Assembly: GCF_036084755.1 (NCBI RefSeq)
Contig: NZ_CP107968.1
Coordinates: 248,001-312,000, forward strand
Length of the DNA stretch: 64,000 nt
Direction: 5' to 3'
Origin: Streptomyces sp. NBC_00370
Lineage (GTDB): Bacteria > Actinomycetota > Actinomycetes > Streptomycetales > Streptomycetaceae
Positions 17,645-27,147 of this stretch are shown here, in pieces (the stretch's first letter is position 1; every line of letters begins with the position of its first letter). The position numbers and the translations under genes were made by a program. The notes beneath the pieces were generated by a model that saw only the letters and a list, made by a program, of their open reading frames with translations, was not told the DNA's origin and ran no database searches.

Positions 17645-18580
17645 ATGACCGAGTGGGTACTGGCATTTGACGCCGACTGCCGATTCTGTGAAGAAGTGGT
17701 AGATCGGGTTCGGGCCTCCGTCGACGGCACGTTGACCACCGCGGGCCTTACGGAGCCCCGTATTCGCGGCCTGCGGTCGCGTGCCCTGGGGGAAGGGGCC
17801 CCATGGGCCCCGACCCTGTTGGCGGTCAACGGCGATCAGGTGCGGGCCTGGACCGGAACCGCGCTGTCCCTGCGCCTGGCCCGGCTGTTGGGGCCTGCGG
17901 ACTCGCTGCGGGTGGTGCGTGCACTCCGCGATCTCGATGTGCTGCGGCCCCCGAGCCGTCGAGGAATCCTCAAGGCCGTGCCAGGTCTGGCCCTGGGAAC
18001 GTTTCTGGTCACCGGCGGCCTGGCCGCGTCACCCGCGCAAGCCATGACCCGCGCGAAGGGCAGCAAGGCGTCGCGATGGGTGAAGGCCCATCTCGACCGA
18101 CTGCCCTCCGGCTATGCCGAGTTCGTCTCCTACCCCGCCGACTATCGGCGCGCCATCTACGGCGCGCTGTCGGCTTCGGCTCGGAGCGATCTGTGGGTGG
18201 CGCACTTCGCGAACTACCGCAAGACACACCCCGGTCTGACGGCCGAGCAATCCGCCGTCCTCGACGACGCGACGCGGACGGCACCGCAGATCATCGCGGG
18301 GCGGCGGCAGGGAGAAGCCGCCGAAGGCCTGGAAGGAGCGGCTCTGGCGGTGTTCGGCGAGAGCGAGGCGCGGGCGATTCTCCGGGTGTTGGGCCCTGCC
18401 GACACGCAGAGCGTGTCGCCTCGGAGCGATCAGAACGTCCAGCTCGTCGACTGCAATTCCCAGTGCGCGGGAACTGGAAGCTGCGACACGGTGTGCTACG
18501 CCTCACCGTATTACTGCAACTGGACGGATTACGGCTGCGGTCCACTGTGGCTGGGACCATGCAGCGGATTGTGTAACTGA
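17645..18580 (+). CDS. Fulvocin C-related bacteriocin-like protein fused to a DCC (CxxC) domain
   Basis: The start at 17645 follows GGGGAGAGG; the protein has 311 aa. Residues 1-100 resemble the DCC/DUF393 thioredoxin-like family, with FDADCRFCEE giving Cys12 and Cys15 as a CxxC pair. A hydrophobic segment with an Ala-x-Ala-like end (VPGLALGTFLVTGGLAASPAQA, quoted in part; ~113-134) may span or cross the membrane. A helical middle domain follows (YAEFVSYPADYRRAIYGALS). The last 42 residues contain eight Cys, at 270, 274, 280, 284, 291, 298, 306 and 310. Fulvocin C of Myxococcus fulvus is a 45-residue, eight-half-cystine bacteriocin, and this tail has similar size and Cys number. Release of the tail as a toxin is an inference. 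Confidence 0.8.
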   Translation: MTEWVLAFDADCRFCEEVVDRVRASVDGTLTTAGLTEPRIRGLRSRALGEGAPWAPTLLAVNGDQVRAWTGTALSLRLARLLGPADSLRVVRALRDLDVLRPPSRRGILKAVPGLALGTFLVTGGLAASPAQAMTRAKGSKASRWVKAHLDRLPSGYAEFVSYPADYRRAIYGALSASARSDLWVAHFANYRKTHPGLTAEQSAVLDDATRTAPQIIAGRRQGEAAEGLEGAALAVFGESEARAILRVLGPADTQSVSPRSDQNVQLVDCNSQCAGTGSCDTVCYASPYYCNWTDYGCGPLWLGPCSGLCN

Positions 18581-18872
18581 CGCCCCCTGCCGGGAGCTTG
18601 CGCCCTCCCAGGAGCGGCTGGTCGCACCCTCGCGGCAAGTTGGTCGGGGGGCGATCGTGGCCGTGGCGTGCACGCTCCCGTCGTCGGTCACATGCTCGAC
18701 GCGCTTCTCGCCGTGCGCCACGAGCTTCCCTGCGTCGACGACGTACCCGCGGTGACGGTCGCGTCCACTCTGCCGCCCTGGGCCTGCTGGCCGGACACGT
18801 CGGCAACTCCCTCGCCGTCACCGGCTCGATCGTGGCCGACACCGGCGCCCGTTGATCGGGCAGACCCCATGA
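18581..18872 (+). other. Intergenic with possible C-terminal gene remnant
   Basis: One plus frame ends with a plausible protein tail (ALGLLAGHVGNSLAVTGSIV, stop at 18853-18855), but it is preceded by an Arg-rich run in that frame and a better-looking stretch in another (VVGHMLDALLAVRHELP). This looks like a decayed, frameshifted gene end. The parent family is not recognised. Confidence 0.3.
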
Positions 18873-18917
18873 AGAAGCCCCAGGCCCGCGACCAGGGGCT
18901 TCTCCCGGGGCTTCTTT
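18873..18917. terminator. Bidirectional terminator between converging genes
   Basis: AGAAGCCCC at 18873-18881 pairs exactly with GGGGCTTCT at 18895-18903, and a second copy GGGGCTTCTTT at 18907-18917 ends in a short T-run. It lies between the fulvocin-like gene (plus) and the GH2 gene (minus). Confidence 0.8.
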
Positions 18918-18933
18918 GCTGTGCGGGCCGCTC

Positions 18934-21900
18934 TCAGAGCCTGCGCAGCGGGAGGTTCAGTGCCTCTGCCGTGAAGCGGGGCCTGCCCGAGGGCAGTGCG
19001 CGGGCCGGCCAGGAGAGGGTGACGGTGCGGCTCTCCCCCGGCAGCAGCCATAGGTAGTTGTCGCTGTAGCGGGTCGGGAGCACCCGGGTGTCGCCGTGCG
19101 CGTCCCGTACGCCGAGGCGGACCAAGGCGGCAACCGAGGCGCCGTCGTTGCGGAGGGTGATCGCCGCCTCGTCGCGGGCCTTGCGGCGGACCGTCGTACG
19201 CAGCCGGGCGGGCGCAAGGTCGTTGACGGCCCGTACGTCGGAGGCCGCGCGGTAGCGCAGGTAGGAGTTGTCGGAGACCTCAGTACCGTGCCGGTCCGTG
19301 AGCGTCAGCCGCAGCAGGTGCGGGGTGGGCAGCGCTGCGGAGAACGGCACGGTGAACGCGGCCACCGAGGAGGACGCGGGTACGTCCAGGGTGCGGGTCT
19401 GCGCTCCGGCGAGCCGCTTGCCGTGCAGGTCGACGAGTTGGGCGGTTACCTTCGCACCGGTCAGGTCGGCGGCGGTCTGGTTGACCGCGTGCACCTGCCA
19501 ATCGGCAAGGCTCGCCTGGACATGCAGCGGCTCGCACGCCTTGCGGGCGCCGTAGTAGCTGCCGTTGACGTCCAGGTCGTAGTCGTAGGTCTGCCAGACG
19601 GTGCTGTGGTGCGCCGGGTGGGACATCCACAGCAGCACCCCGGAAGCGTCGTCCCACATCTGCGCGTTGTACGCCTCGAAGATGGCGCGCATGCTCTCGT
19701 AGTTGACGAACTGCGCGCGGGCGCAGAAGTCGTCAAGGCTGTCCGATGTGCCGAACCGGTCCTCGATGGCGGCGCGGTACGTGTCGGGGTTCTGGCCGCC
19801 GCGGGTACTCCAGTCGTGGTGGTACCAGACGTCGCCGATCGGCCAGGACGGCTGGTCGGCGGCCAGGTGCCGCATGCTCTCGGCGACCGGCACGGTGGGT
19901 ATGCCGATCTCGGAGTGGAAGCCGTAGCTGCCAATGGAGTAAGTGTCGCCCGAGAAGTACTTCGCGGGGTCGATCCAGGAGTACGGGCCGTGTCCTGTGA
20001 CGATGCCGCCCGCGGAGTTGCCCTGGTAGAGGATGCCCGGATGCACCTCGGTGACAGCGGCGCGCAGCCCGGCGTCGATGGCGGCCGGCGGGTCGCTCTC
20101 GTTGGTGGCGCACCACACCGCGAGGCAAGGGTGGTGGCGGTAGCGCAGGACGGTGTCGCGGGCGATGTCCAGGAACAACGGGAGGCCGTCGTCCGGCGGG
20201 AAGATCGCGTCGCCCTCCCAGAAGTCGTTCCACACCAGGATGCCGTTGCTGTCGCAGGCGGCGAAGAACTCCTCGCGGTTGCTGGAGCCGATCCAGTTGC
20301 GGATCATCGTGAAGTTCATGTCCCGGTGCATGCCGACCGCGTCGTCCATCCGGTCCGGCAGCATCCGGCGCAGCAGTTCGTCGAAGCCCCAGTTGCCGCC
20401 GCGGGCCAGCACCCGTGTGCCGTTGACCGCGATCTGCAGCTGGGTCCCGGTGTTGCTGACGGACTGCACGTCGGTCCAGGCCGTGCCGTCGTCGGAGACC
20501 TGCACGGTGAACGTCAGGGCGTAGGCGCTCTCCCAGGTGATGACGACCTGGTCGAAGGCGGCGGAAGCACCGAGGTCGACCTGGATCCACTGGTCGTCGG
20601 AGTACCCGGAGGACCAGCGGGTGGTGTCACTGCCGTCGACGGCGTTGGCGGGCTGGTCGGCGTCGTTGTCGCTGGAGGAGGCGGTCGCCGTCCTGTGCAG
20701 GGCGAGGTCGGTGCCCGGAGCCGCACTGTCCACGACCGACAGGGTCCACATCGACACACCGAAACCGGTGGCGCGCTTGCCGCACTGGACACGCACATAG
20801 CGGGCCTGCTGCTTCGGCAGGTCCACGGTCTGGGGCGCGGAGTGGCCGTTGGGCTGGATGACGATCGGCTGCTCGTAGTGGTAGTCGAACTGGCGCAGGC
20901 CGACCTTCACGGTGCGCCGGTCGGAGGTGCGGCCGACGGCGGTGGCGGTCAGGACCAGGTCATGCAGCGTCGGGGCGCCGTAGCCGTTGGGCCACCACAA
21001 CTGCGGCTTTTTGATGCGTAGTTGCGGGTAGCGCGCGGGAGTGAAGGTCATGTCGCGGTGCTCGCCCGCCGCCAGGGTGACGGTGCTGGTCACTCGCGCG
21101 CCGTGCAACGTCGCCGAGACGGTGGTGGTACGTGAGGCACTGCTCGCGTTGCGGACCGGGACGACGACGGTCACCTCGGCGGTACCGAGCACGGACGGCC
21201 CGGCGACGGCGGGCAGGCCGGGCAGGGCCGTGTCCACCCGCGGGTCACCGACCACCACGTCCCCGGTCGAGCGGAGGCGCACATGGTTCCAGATGCCCGC
21301 CGCGCGGTCGCGGACCGCCGGCATCCAGTCCCAGCCGCTGATGGACAGGTACGTGGGCGAATCCGCGGCAGCGGCGGTCGAGTTGAGCGTGGAGATCCCG
21401 GAGGGCCCCTTGTCGCCCGGGTTGCCGGGGTGCGGCATCGGGGCGATGCTCACGGCGACGACCTGCTCACCGCGGACCAGGGCGTCGGTGACGTCGAAGG
21501 TTGCGCGTGCGACCGGTGAGGTCACCTCGCCCACCTTGTGGCCGTTCAGCCACACCTCGGCCTGGTGGTTGATCCCGTCGAACTCCAGCCAGACGCGGCG
21601 GTCCCGGCCGGTGGCCAGGCCGGACGGCAGCTCGAAGGCCCGTCGGTACCACCAGTCGTGCCGGGACAGGGCCTCGGGCGCCCGCATGTTGTTGAAGCCG
21701 ACCGTCGGCTCCGGCAGGTGCCCCTGCTCCACCAGCGACGCGTGGACGGTGCCGGGCACCGTGGCCGGCAGCCAGCCGCTGACGTCCACGCCGGGGCCTG
21801 ACAGCCGTGCGCCGTCGGCCGAACCTGCCCAGTCGTCCATGGTGAGCGTCCAGCCGGACTCCAGCGGTACGGTGCCGTCGGCGGCGGTCTTCAAGGCAGG

Positions 21901-22602
21901 CGCCTCGTGGTGGCGGCTGCCCCAGTCGGTCCAGCCTGTCGCCGGCGGCCGGTGCGCCTCGCAACTGCCGTAGACCTCGAAGCTGTTCAGGCCCACCGGG
22001 TTGTCGTTGGCCCGCTTGGTCGAGGTCATCCGGATCCACCGCGCCGTCACCGGCTTCGGCAGCGTGATCGTCACCGTCCCGCCGGCGCCGGACGTCGTCT
22101 CGTACACCGAGCGCCAGGCCTTCCCGTCGTCCGACACGTCGAGGGAGAACGCCACGGCGCTGCTCGACAGCGCCTCGAAGCCCGTGGTGTGCAGGAACGG
22201 GTTGACGCCGTCCGCCGGGGTGAAGCCCGGGTCGGAGCTGTCCGCCTCGAAGACCAGCACCACCGACTCGATGGTGCTCGGCGCCTGCAGGTCGACGCTG
22301 ATCCACTGAGGGTCGCCGGCTGTCGCGCGCCAGCCGGAGCCCCGTACGCCCGGCTGTCCGAGACCGTCCACCGCGAACGAGGCGGGGGTGGGCGCCCAGT
22401 CGGTCGACGACGCCGCCACCGGGCGGTACCGGGCGAGGTCGACCGACCCCTTGGCACCTGCGGACGGGGCGGCCCCGGTGTTCGCCTCCGTGGCGTACGC
22501 GGCGGCCGCGGGCAGCGCGGCTGACAGACCGAAGCCGGCCAGCAGGGTGGCGTTGGCGCGCAGGAAGGTGCGGCGGGAGGTGTCGGGGTGCTGCTCGGGC
22601 AT
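18934..22602 (-). CDS. Secreted GH2-family glycosidase (exo-beta-D-glucosaminidase/mannosidase-like) with two discoidin modules
   Basis: The start is set by a Tat signal (TSRRTFLRANATLLAGFG) behind a GGAGCCGAC site, giving 1222 aa. A first F5/8 type C (CBM32-like) module follows, with SVDLARYRPVAASSTDW near its start. GH2 sugar-binding and Ig-like domains are next (HDWWYRRAFELPSGL, VWLEFDGINHQAEVWLNGHK). A second F5/8C module (LALHRTATASSSDNDADQ to VSDDGTAWTDV) is inserted before the TIM barrel. The barrel has the acid/base Glu835 in WCATNESDP and the presumed nucleophile Glu898 in GFHSEIGIPTVP. Layout and the NES motif favour exo-beta-glucosaminidase (chitosan) or beta-mannosidase; both are possible. 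It follows the GH92 gene on the same strand. Confidence 0.85.
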   Translation of the reverse strand: MPEQHPDTSRRTFLRANATLLAGFGLSAALPAAAAYATEANTGAAPSAGAKGSVDLARYRPVAASSTDWAPTPASFAVDGLGQPGVRGSGWRATAGDPQWISVDLQAPSTIESVVLVFEADSSDPGFTPADGVNPFLHTTGFEALSSSAVAFSLDVSDDGKAWRSVYETTSGAGGTVTITLPKPVTARWIRMTSTKRANDNPVGLNSFEVYGSCEAHRPPATGWTDWGSRHHEAPALKTAADGTVPLESGWTLTMDDWAGSADGARLSGPGVDVSGWLPATVPGTVHASLVEQGHLPEPTVGFNNMRAPEALSRHDWWYRRAFELPSGLATGRDRRVWLEFDGINHQAEVWLNGHKVGEVTSPVARATFDVTDALVRGEQVVAVSIAPMPHPGNPGDKGPSGISTLNSTAAAADSPTYLSISGWDWMPAVRDRAAGIWNHVRLRSTGDVVVGDPRVDTALPGLPAVAGPSVLGTAEVTVVVPVRNASSASRTTTVSATLHGARVTSTVTLAAGEHRDMTFTPARYPQLRIKKPQLWWPNGYGAPTLHDLVLTATAVGRTSDRRTVKVGLRQFDYHYEQPIVIQPNGHSAPQTVDLPKQQARYVRVQCGKRATGFGVSMWTLSVVDSAAPGTDLALHRTATASSSDNDADQPANAVDGSDTTRWSSGYSDDQWIQVDLGASAAFDQVVITWESAYALTFTVQVSDDGTAWTDVQSVSNTGTQLQIAVNGTRVLARGGNWGFDELLRRMLPDRMDDAVGMHRDMNFTMIRNWIGSSNREEFFAACDSNGILVWNDFWEGDAIFPPDDGLPLFLDIARDTVLRYRHHPCLAVWCATNESDPPAAIDAGLRAAVTEVHPGILYQGNSAGGIVTGHGPYSWIDPAKYFSGDTYSIGSYGFHSEIGIPTVPVAESMRHLAADQPSWPIGDVWYHHDWSTRGGQNPDTYRAAIEDRFGTSDSLDDFCARAQFVNYESMRAIFEAYNAQMWDDASGVLLWMSHPAHHSTVWQTYDYDLDVNGSYYGARKACEPLHVQASLADWQVHAVNQTAADLTGAKVTAQLVDLHGKRLAGAQTRTLDVPASSSVAAFTVPFSAALPTPHLLRLTLTDRHGTEVSDNSYLRYRAASDVRAVNDLAPARLRTTVRRKARDEAAITLRNDGASVAALVRLGVRDAHGDTRVLPTRYSDNYLWLLPGESRTVTLSWPARALPSGRPRFTAEALNLPLRRL

Positions 22603-22712
22603 GTCGGCTCCGATGTGCGGGATGCGAGGTGGCCTGCGAGGTGCGGGGGCGTCCGAGGGCAAGGACCGAGGGGGACGCCTCGGGGGGACGCCGTGGTGGT
22701 CGTGGTGCGTGA

Positions 22713-22744
22713 GGGGGCCGGTGGCGCCGGGCTCACCGGCCCCC
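22713..22744 (-). terminator. 11-bp perfect hairpin after the GH92 gene
   Basis: GGGGGCCGGTG (22713-22723) pairs with CACCGGCCCCC (22734-22744) over a 10-base loop. It lies between the GH92 stop codon and the GH2 start codon, so the GH2 gene is probably attenuated or separately transcribed. Confidence 0.65.
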
Positions 22745-22777
22745 GAGAACCCCGCCGGAGGGCCGGGGCAACCAGGG

Positions 22778-25700
22778 TCAGCCGCCCAGGAGTTCCACCT
22801 CCGACAGGGTCGTCGCGCTGTCACCTGACGCGAAGTCGACCCGGTAGTAGCGGTGGCTGCCGGTCGGGGCGGACGGGGTGAATGCCCTTGTCTGCTGGCG
22901 CCAGTTGAACTGCTCACCACTGCGCGTATCGGCGACGGTCCAGTGCGTGCCGTCGTCCGATGTCCTGAGTGTCCAACTGGACGGATCTGCGCCGGTCTTG
23001 ACTCCGCTGGTCAAGGTGTATTGATCCAACTGCCGGGGCTGGTCGAACCGGTACTGCACCGAGGACGGTCCGGCCGCCAGGGTGGTCTCGGTGGTGGAGG
23101 TGTTGTCGAACAACGGGGCCGGGTCGGTGCCGCCACTCGCGGTGGCCGTGCCCTTTCCGGTACCGGTGAGGTCGGCGGGCGGGACGGCTGCCTTCGGTCC
23201 TGAGGTCAGTGACGGCGGCACGTCCGCCGCTGCCGTACCCCAGTTGGACGGGCGCGGGCCCATCTCGAAGTCGATCCGGCCGCCGTGGGTCAGGTCGCCG
23301 TGGTCCAGGTACGTCCTGCCGTACTTCTTGCCGTTGACCGTCAGCGACTGGACGTAGATGTTCCGGTCGGAGTTGCCGTGCGCCGTGATGGTCAACGGGC
23401 GGCCACCGAGCGGGTGGATGGTGACCTGGTCGTACAGCGGCGACCCGATGGCGAAGGTCGGCGAGCCCGACTGCAGCGGGTACAGGCCGAGCGCGTTGTC
23501 GACGTAGAAGGCCGACATCGAGCCGTTGTCCTCGTCGCCCGGGTACCCCTGGCCGACCGTGCTGCCGGTGAACAGCCGGCCCATGGCGTCGCGGACGTAT
23601 TTCGCCGTCTTCGCCGGCTGGCCGACGTAGTCGTACATGTACGGGACGTGCATCGACGGCTGGTCGTTGAACGCCCACTGGCCGAGCGCGTCGTCCCTGG
23701 ACTCGAACATCTCGTGGTACGGGCCGCCGAACCCGCCGCCGTACTGGGCGGTCTCCGGCGTGGTGAAGAACTCGTCGAGCTTGTCGGCCAGTTTGGTGCG
23801 GCCGCCGTACAGGTTGGCGAGGCCGTTGCCGTCCTCGGGCGCGGCGAAGGCGTACGTCCAGCCGTCGCCCTCGGTGTAGTCGGTGGAGTTCCAGTCCAGC
23901 GGGTTGTACGTCTCCGGCGTGTGCTCAAAGGTGCCGTCGGCGTTCTTCGGCTGGAAGAAGCCGGTGGACTTGTCGAAGAGGTCGACGTAGTGCTGGGCGC
24001 GGTCGTTGAAGTACCGGTAGTTGTCGAGGTATTCGCGGTGGTGCGGATCGCTCGCCTTGGTGGTCCGGTACAGCTTCTGCGACATCTGCGCGATCCCGTA
24101 GTCGGCGAGGTAGTCCTCCAGGGACACCGAGGCGCTGGAGCCGGTGGTCTGCGGGGTGTAGCCGAGGAATGTCGAGTGCTGGACGTCGGGGCGCCCGGTC
24201 AGCCCGGACGACGGCACGGTCGCGTCCTTGACGGCGGCCTCGTAGGCGCCGCGCACATCGAAGTTGGTGACGCCGCGCAGGTAGGCGTCGGCGATAGCCA
24301 CATCGGAGTTGGTGCCGCTGAAACCGAGGTAGCCGGGCGCTGTCCACTGGCCGATCCAGTCGGCGTCCCGGTACTGCTGGACGAAGCCGTCGATCATGTC
24401 CCCGGTGAGGTCGGGGTAGAGCAGCGAGTCCAGCGGCCAGGCCGTCCGGTACGTGTCCCAGAAACCCTCGTTGGCGTACGGGCGGCCGGACTTGACGACG
24501 GCGCCGGTGGCCACGGGCGTAGAGGGGCCCGCGGCCGGCGAGTAGGGGCTGGCGTACTTGTAGACCGGCTTCGCCGTGGTGCCGGTGTTCTCGAACAGTT
24601 CGTTCGGGTAGAGGTTGAGCCGGTACAGGCTGGAGTACAGCGAGGTGAGCTGGTCCTGGCTCGCACCACGGACGGTGATGACGCCAAGTGCTGTGTCCCA
24701 GGCGGCCTGCGCGGCGGTGTGCACGGCTTCGAAACCGCGCTGCCCGACCTCCTGTTCGAGGTTGCGCTCGGCCTGGTCGACACTGATGAAGGAGGTCGCG
24801 ATACGCATGCTGAGCTGCCGGTTCGCACCGAGGTCGAACGAGGTGTAGCCGCTGACCCCGGCGCCGCCGCCACCGGTGAGGGAGCCGGTGCCGGTCATCG
24901 GCCGGTCGAAGGTCGCGTAGACGAACATCCGCGGGGCGCCCCAGAAGCCGGCGACGTCCGAGTAGCCGGTGACGGTGCCGCTGGCCTTGTCGACGGTCAG
25001 ACCGGCCTTGTCGTTGACGTTGTCGAAGATCAGGCTGTCGTCACCGGTGGGGAAGGTGAACCGCATGACCGCCGCGTGGTCGGTGGGCGTCATCTCGGTA
25101 CGGATGCCGTTGTCGAACGTCACACCGTAGTAGTCGGGTTGCGCCGTTTCGTGGTCGTGGCTGAACGCCAGTCCGCGCTTGGTGCGGTCGGCTGTCGTCG
25201 GTGTGGCGGTCCCCGACGGCATCACCTGGAACGTCTGGTGGTCCTGTACCCAGATGCTGGGCTCGTGACTGACCCCGAACGCCTGGATGACCGGCTTGTT
25301 CGCCGCGTTGTTGTCCTGCTGGTAGGTGTAGATCGAGCTGGTCGTGCCGGCGTTCGTCTCCGGGGTCCAGAAGTTGAAGCCGTGCGGGAGCGCGGTGGCG
25401 GGGATGTTGTTGCCGCGCGAGTAGTCGCCGGAGGAGTCGGTCCCACGGGTGGTGGTCACACATGTCGCAGGGTGCGCGCAGTCGTTGTCCGGCGGGGCGG
25501 CGCCGATCTCGATGTCGTCGAGCCAACCCGCGAAGTGTGACGGGCCGTTGGGGTTGTCGTAGGCGACCAGGACGCGGGTGATCGTCTTGCCGGCCGCGAC
25601 CTTGCCGATCTCGGAGTCGACCGCGTTCCACTGACCGGCGTGCAGGATCTTCGCCTTGCCCTGGTCGGCAGCCGAAAGGCCCTTGCCGTACTGGTCGGTG

Positions 25701-26683
25701 GCGCCGTACCGGCTCAGCCGGGTGCCGTCGCTGAAGGTGAGGTCGACCGACACGTACGTGCTCGGATACGTCAGGTCGTTGCCGGTGCGCTCGGGAAAGA
25801 GCTTGTACGACAGCCGCGTCTCGCGCTTCACCGGGATCGACACCTGATAGATCTTGTCCTCGGCGGAGCCGTGGTCGGCGAGTTGCCAGCCGGCGTACTT
25901 GAGGGCGTGGGTGCCGGTGAAACCGACGTCCTTCTTGATGGTGGGGCCGGCCGCCGGGCCGCTGCCGACGGAGGTCGTCATCCCGGCCTTGCCGCCCTGC
26001 CCTTCGGCGAGCACCAGTTCGGCGAGCTGGGTGTGGCTGTCACCGTGATTGGCGCCGACGGCCAGTCGGTAGCGGCTGTACGTTCCGGGGTGGCTGACGG
26101 TGAAGATCCTGGTCTGCCCGCGCTGGGCGAAGTCCTGGCCGCCGCGGCTGTCCACGGCGTGCCATTGCCGGCCGTCGTGCGAGCCTTGCAGCACCCACGA
26201 CTTGGGGTCCTGGGCGGGAGAGTCGGGCGCCGACGTCATGGCGTAGCGCGTGACCCGCGACGAGCCGCCGAGGGTAACGGTCAGCGCCGGAGTGCCGCCG
26301 TCGGCCTGCCACGAGGTGGCCGCATCACTGTCGGCGGCACGCGCCGCGACATGGTCGGGCGGCATTTCGGAACTGGCGGTGACCGAGGACACCCGCGCCA
26401 TCACCGAGCCGGGCAGCGCGCCACCCGAGTCGGGCACGACCCCGGTCACCGAGGGGTGGCCGCCGGGGCCGTTCTCGGGCGTGCTCCCCCAGTCGGGTGC
26501 CGGGTCGGTCGTCTCGAACGACGTCGAGAAGGTGCCGCGAGCCGTGCCGCCGCCGGAAGCCGCCTGCGCGCCGACCGCGGGCAGCCCGGCCAGCACCATC
26601 CCGGCGACCGCCACCGCGACAGCCGATGCCCGGCGTCTGGAGGCGAACGGACGGGCCCGGGACGGGCGGTCAGGGACAGTCAT
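22778..26683 (-). CDS. Secreted GH92 alpha-mannosidase with N- and C-terminal discoidin modules
   Basis: The ATG at 26683 follows GAGGAG and gives 1301 aa. A signal peptide (RRRASAVAVAVAGMVLAGLP, cleavage near GAQAA) begins the protein. An F5/8C-like module (SVTASSEMPPDHVAARAADS) is followed by a lectin-like segment with FAGWLDDIEIG, the GH92 N-terminal domain and the (alpha/alpha)6 catalytic domain. Family motifs are TEGDGWTYAF, carrying the general acid Glu, and GDEDNGSMSAFYVDNALG, carrying the base Asp. A second F5/8C module closes the protein (TATASGGTDPAPLFDNTS to VELLGG). GH92 enzymes are Ca-dependent inverting exo-alpha-mannosidases. Two operator-like palindromes lie about 75 to 125 bases upstream of the start, so mannan-responsive control is likely. 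Confidence 0.92.
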   Translation of the reverse strand: MTVPDRPSRARPFASRRRASAVAVAVAGMVLAGLPAVGAQAASGGGTARGTFSTSFETTDPAPDWGSTPENGPGGHPSVTGVVPDSGGALPGSVMARVSSVTASSEMPPDHVAARAADSDAATSWQADGGTPALTVTLGGSSRVTRYAMTSAPDSPAQDPKSWVLQGSHDGRQWHAVDSRGGQDFAQRGQTRIFTVSHPGTYSRYRLAVGANHGDSHTQLAELVLAEGQGGKAGMTTSVGSGPAAGPTIKKDVGFTGTHALKYAGWQLADHGSAEDKIYQVSIPVKRETRLSYKLFPERTGNDLTYPSTYVSVDLTFSDGTRLSRYGATDQYGKGLSAADQGKAKILHAGQWNAVDSEIGKVAAGKTITRVLVAYDNPNGPSHFAGWLDDIEIGAAPPDNDCAHPATCVTTTRGTDSSGDYSRGNNIPATALPHGFNFWTPETNAGTTSSIYTYQQDNNAANKPVIQAFGVSHEPSIWVQDHQTFQVMPSGTATPTTADRTKRGLAFSHDHETAQPDYYGVTFDNGIRTEMTPTDHAAVMRFTFPTGDDSLIFDNVNDKAGLTVDKASGTVTGYSDVAGFWGAPRMFVYATFDRPMTGTGSLTGGGGAGVSGYTSFDLGANRQLSMRIATSFISVDQAERNLEQEVGQRGFEAVHTAAQAAWDTALGVITVRGASQDQLTSLYSSLYRLNLYPNELFENTGTTAKPVYKYASPYSPAAGPSTPVATGAVVKSGRPYANEGFWDTYRTAWPLDSLLYPDLTGDMIDGFVQQYRDADWIGQWTAPGYLGFSGTNSDVAIADAYLRGVTNFDVRGAYEAAVKDATVPSSGLTGRPDVQHSTFLGYTPQTTGSSASVSLEDYLADYGIAQMSQKLYRTTKASDPHHREYLDNYRYFNDRAQHYVDLFDKSTGFFQPKNADGTFEHTPETYNPLDWNSTDYTEGDGWTYAFAAPEDGNGLANLYGGRTKLADKLDEFFTTPETAQYGGGFGGPYHEMFESRDDALGQWAFNDQPSMHVPYMYDYVGQPAKTAKYVRDAMGRLFTGSTVGQGYPGDEDNGSMSAFYVDNALGLYPLQSGSPTFAIGSPLYDQVTIHPLGGRPLTITAHGNSDRNIYVQSLTVNGKKYGRTYLDHGDLTHGGRIDFEMGPRPSNWGTAAADVPPSLTSGPKAAVPPADLTGTGKGTATASGGTDPAPLFDNTSTTETTLAAGPSSVQYRFDQPRQLDQYTLTSGVKTGADPSSWTLRTSDDGTHWTVADTRSGEQFNWRQQTRAFTPSAPTGSHRYYRVDFASGDSATTLSEVELLGG

Positions 26684-26758
26684 AGCCAGGCTCCTCAGCT
26701 GGGCGGATTGCTTCAGACACACGTGGCGGGCAACTGTCATGGGGATGAGGGCACTTGC

Positions 26759-26808
26759 TGACAACGTTGCCATCGCCGGTAGTCTCAGCTCCGATGGCAA
26801 CGTTGTCA
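26759..26808. promoter_or_regulatory. Paired LacI-type operators upstream of GH92
   Basis: TGACAACGTTGCCATC (26759-26774) and GATGGCAACGTTGTCA (26793-26808) are exact reverse complements over 16 bases with an 18-base spacer. Each is itself a near-palindrome centred on CG, as in LacI-family operators. The same core (GACAACGTTGTC) recurs before the second GH92 and the GH76 genes. Confidence 0.8.
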
Positions 26809-27147
26809 ACATCTACGGAAAGGCTTGGCAGCCGAATTGCGGGCGACAACGACGGCCGACCGGTGGCCACTACACGGACCGCTGCCTCAGCCGGTGCCGC
26901 TGATCGACGACGCCACAGTCATCCTGGTCCGCCCCCGGGAGAATGACTGGCCTTCAGCGAGTCATGGGTCCAGGCGCATGAAGGCGGTGACGTGGTCTTC
27001 GCGCGGAAGTGCGGGCGGCTCCGTGAGGAGCGACCTGCCATCCGCGACCGGTTGAGCGGGCAGTCGGGCGCCCAACTGCCGGGCCCGGCGTTAAGGACAG
27101 TTCGGCTGGACAGTTCGGCCGGCTCGACCCTTGCCCTGCCCCGGGAT
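26809..27147. other. Intergenic, no gene seen
   Basis: About 340 bases between the GH92 operators and the ArsR stop codon. It contains a short tandem repeat of GGACAGTTCGGC (27095-27119) of unknown meaning and no reading frame with convincing coding character. Confidence 0.4.

Noticed and set aside
27095..27120. Direct repeat of GGACAGTTCGGC as an operator
   Set aside because: It lies downstream of the ArsR stop codon rather than in a promoter and is not found elsewhere.
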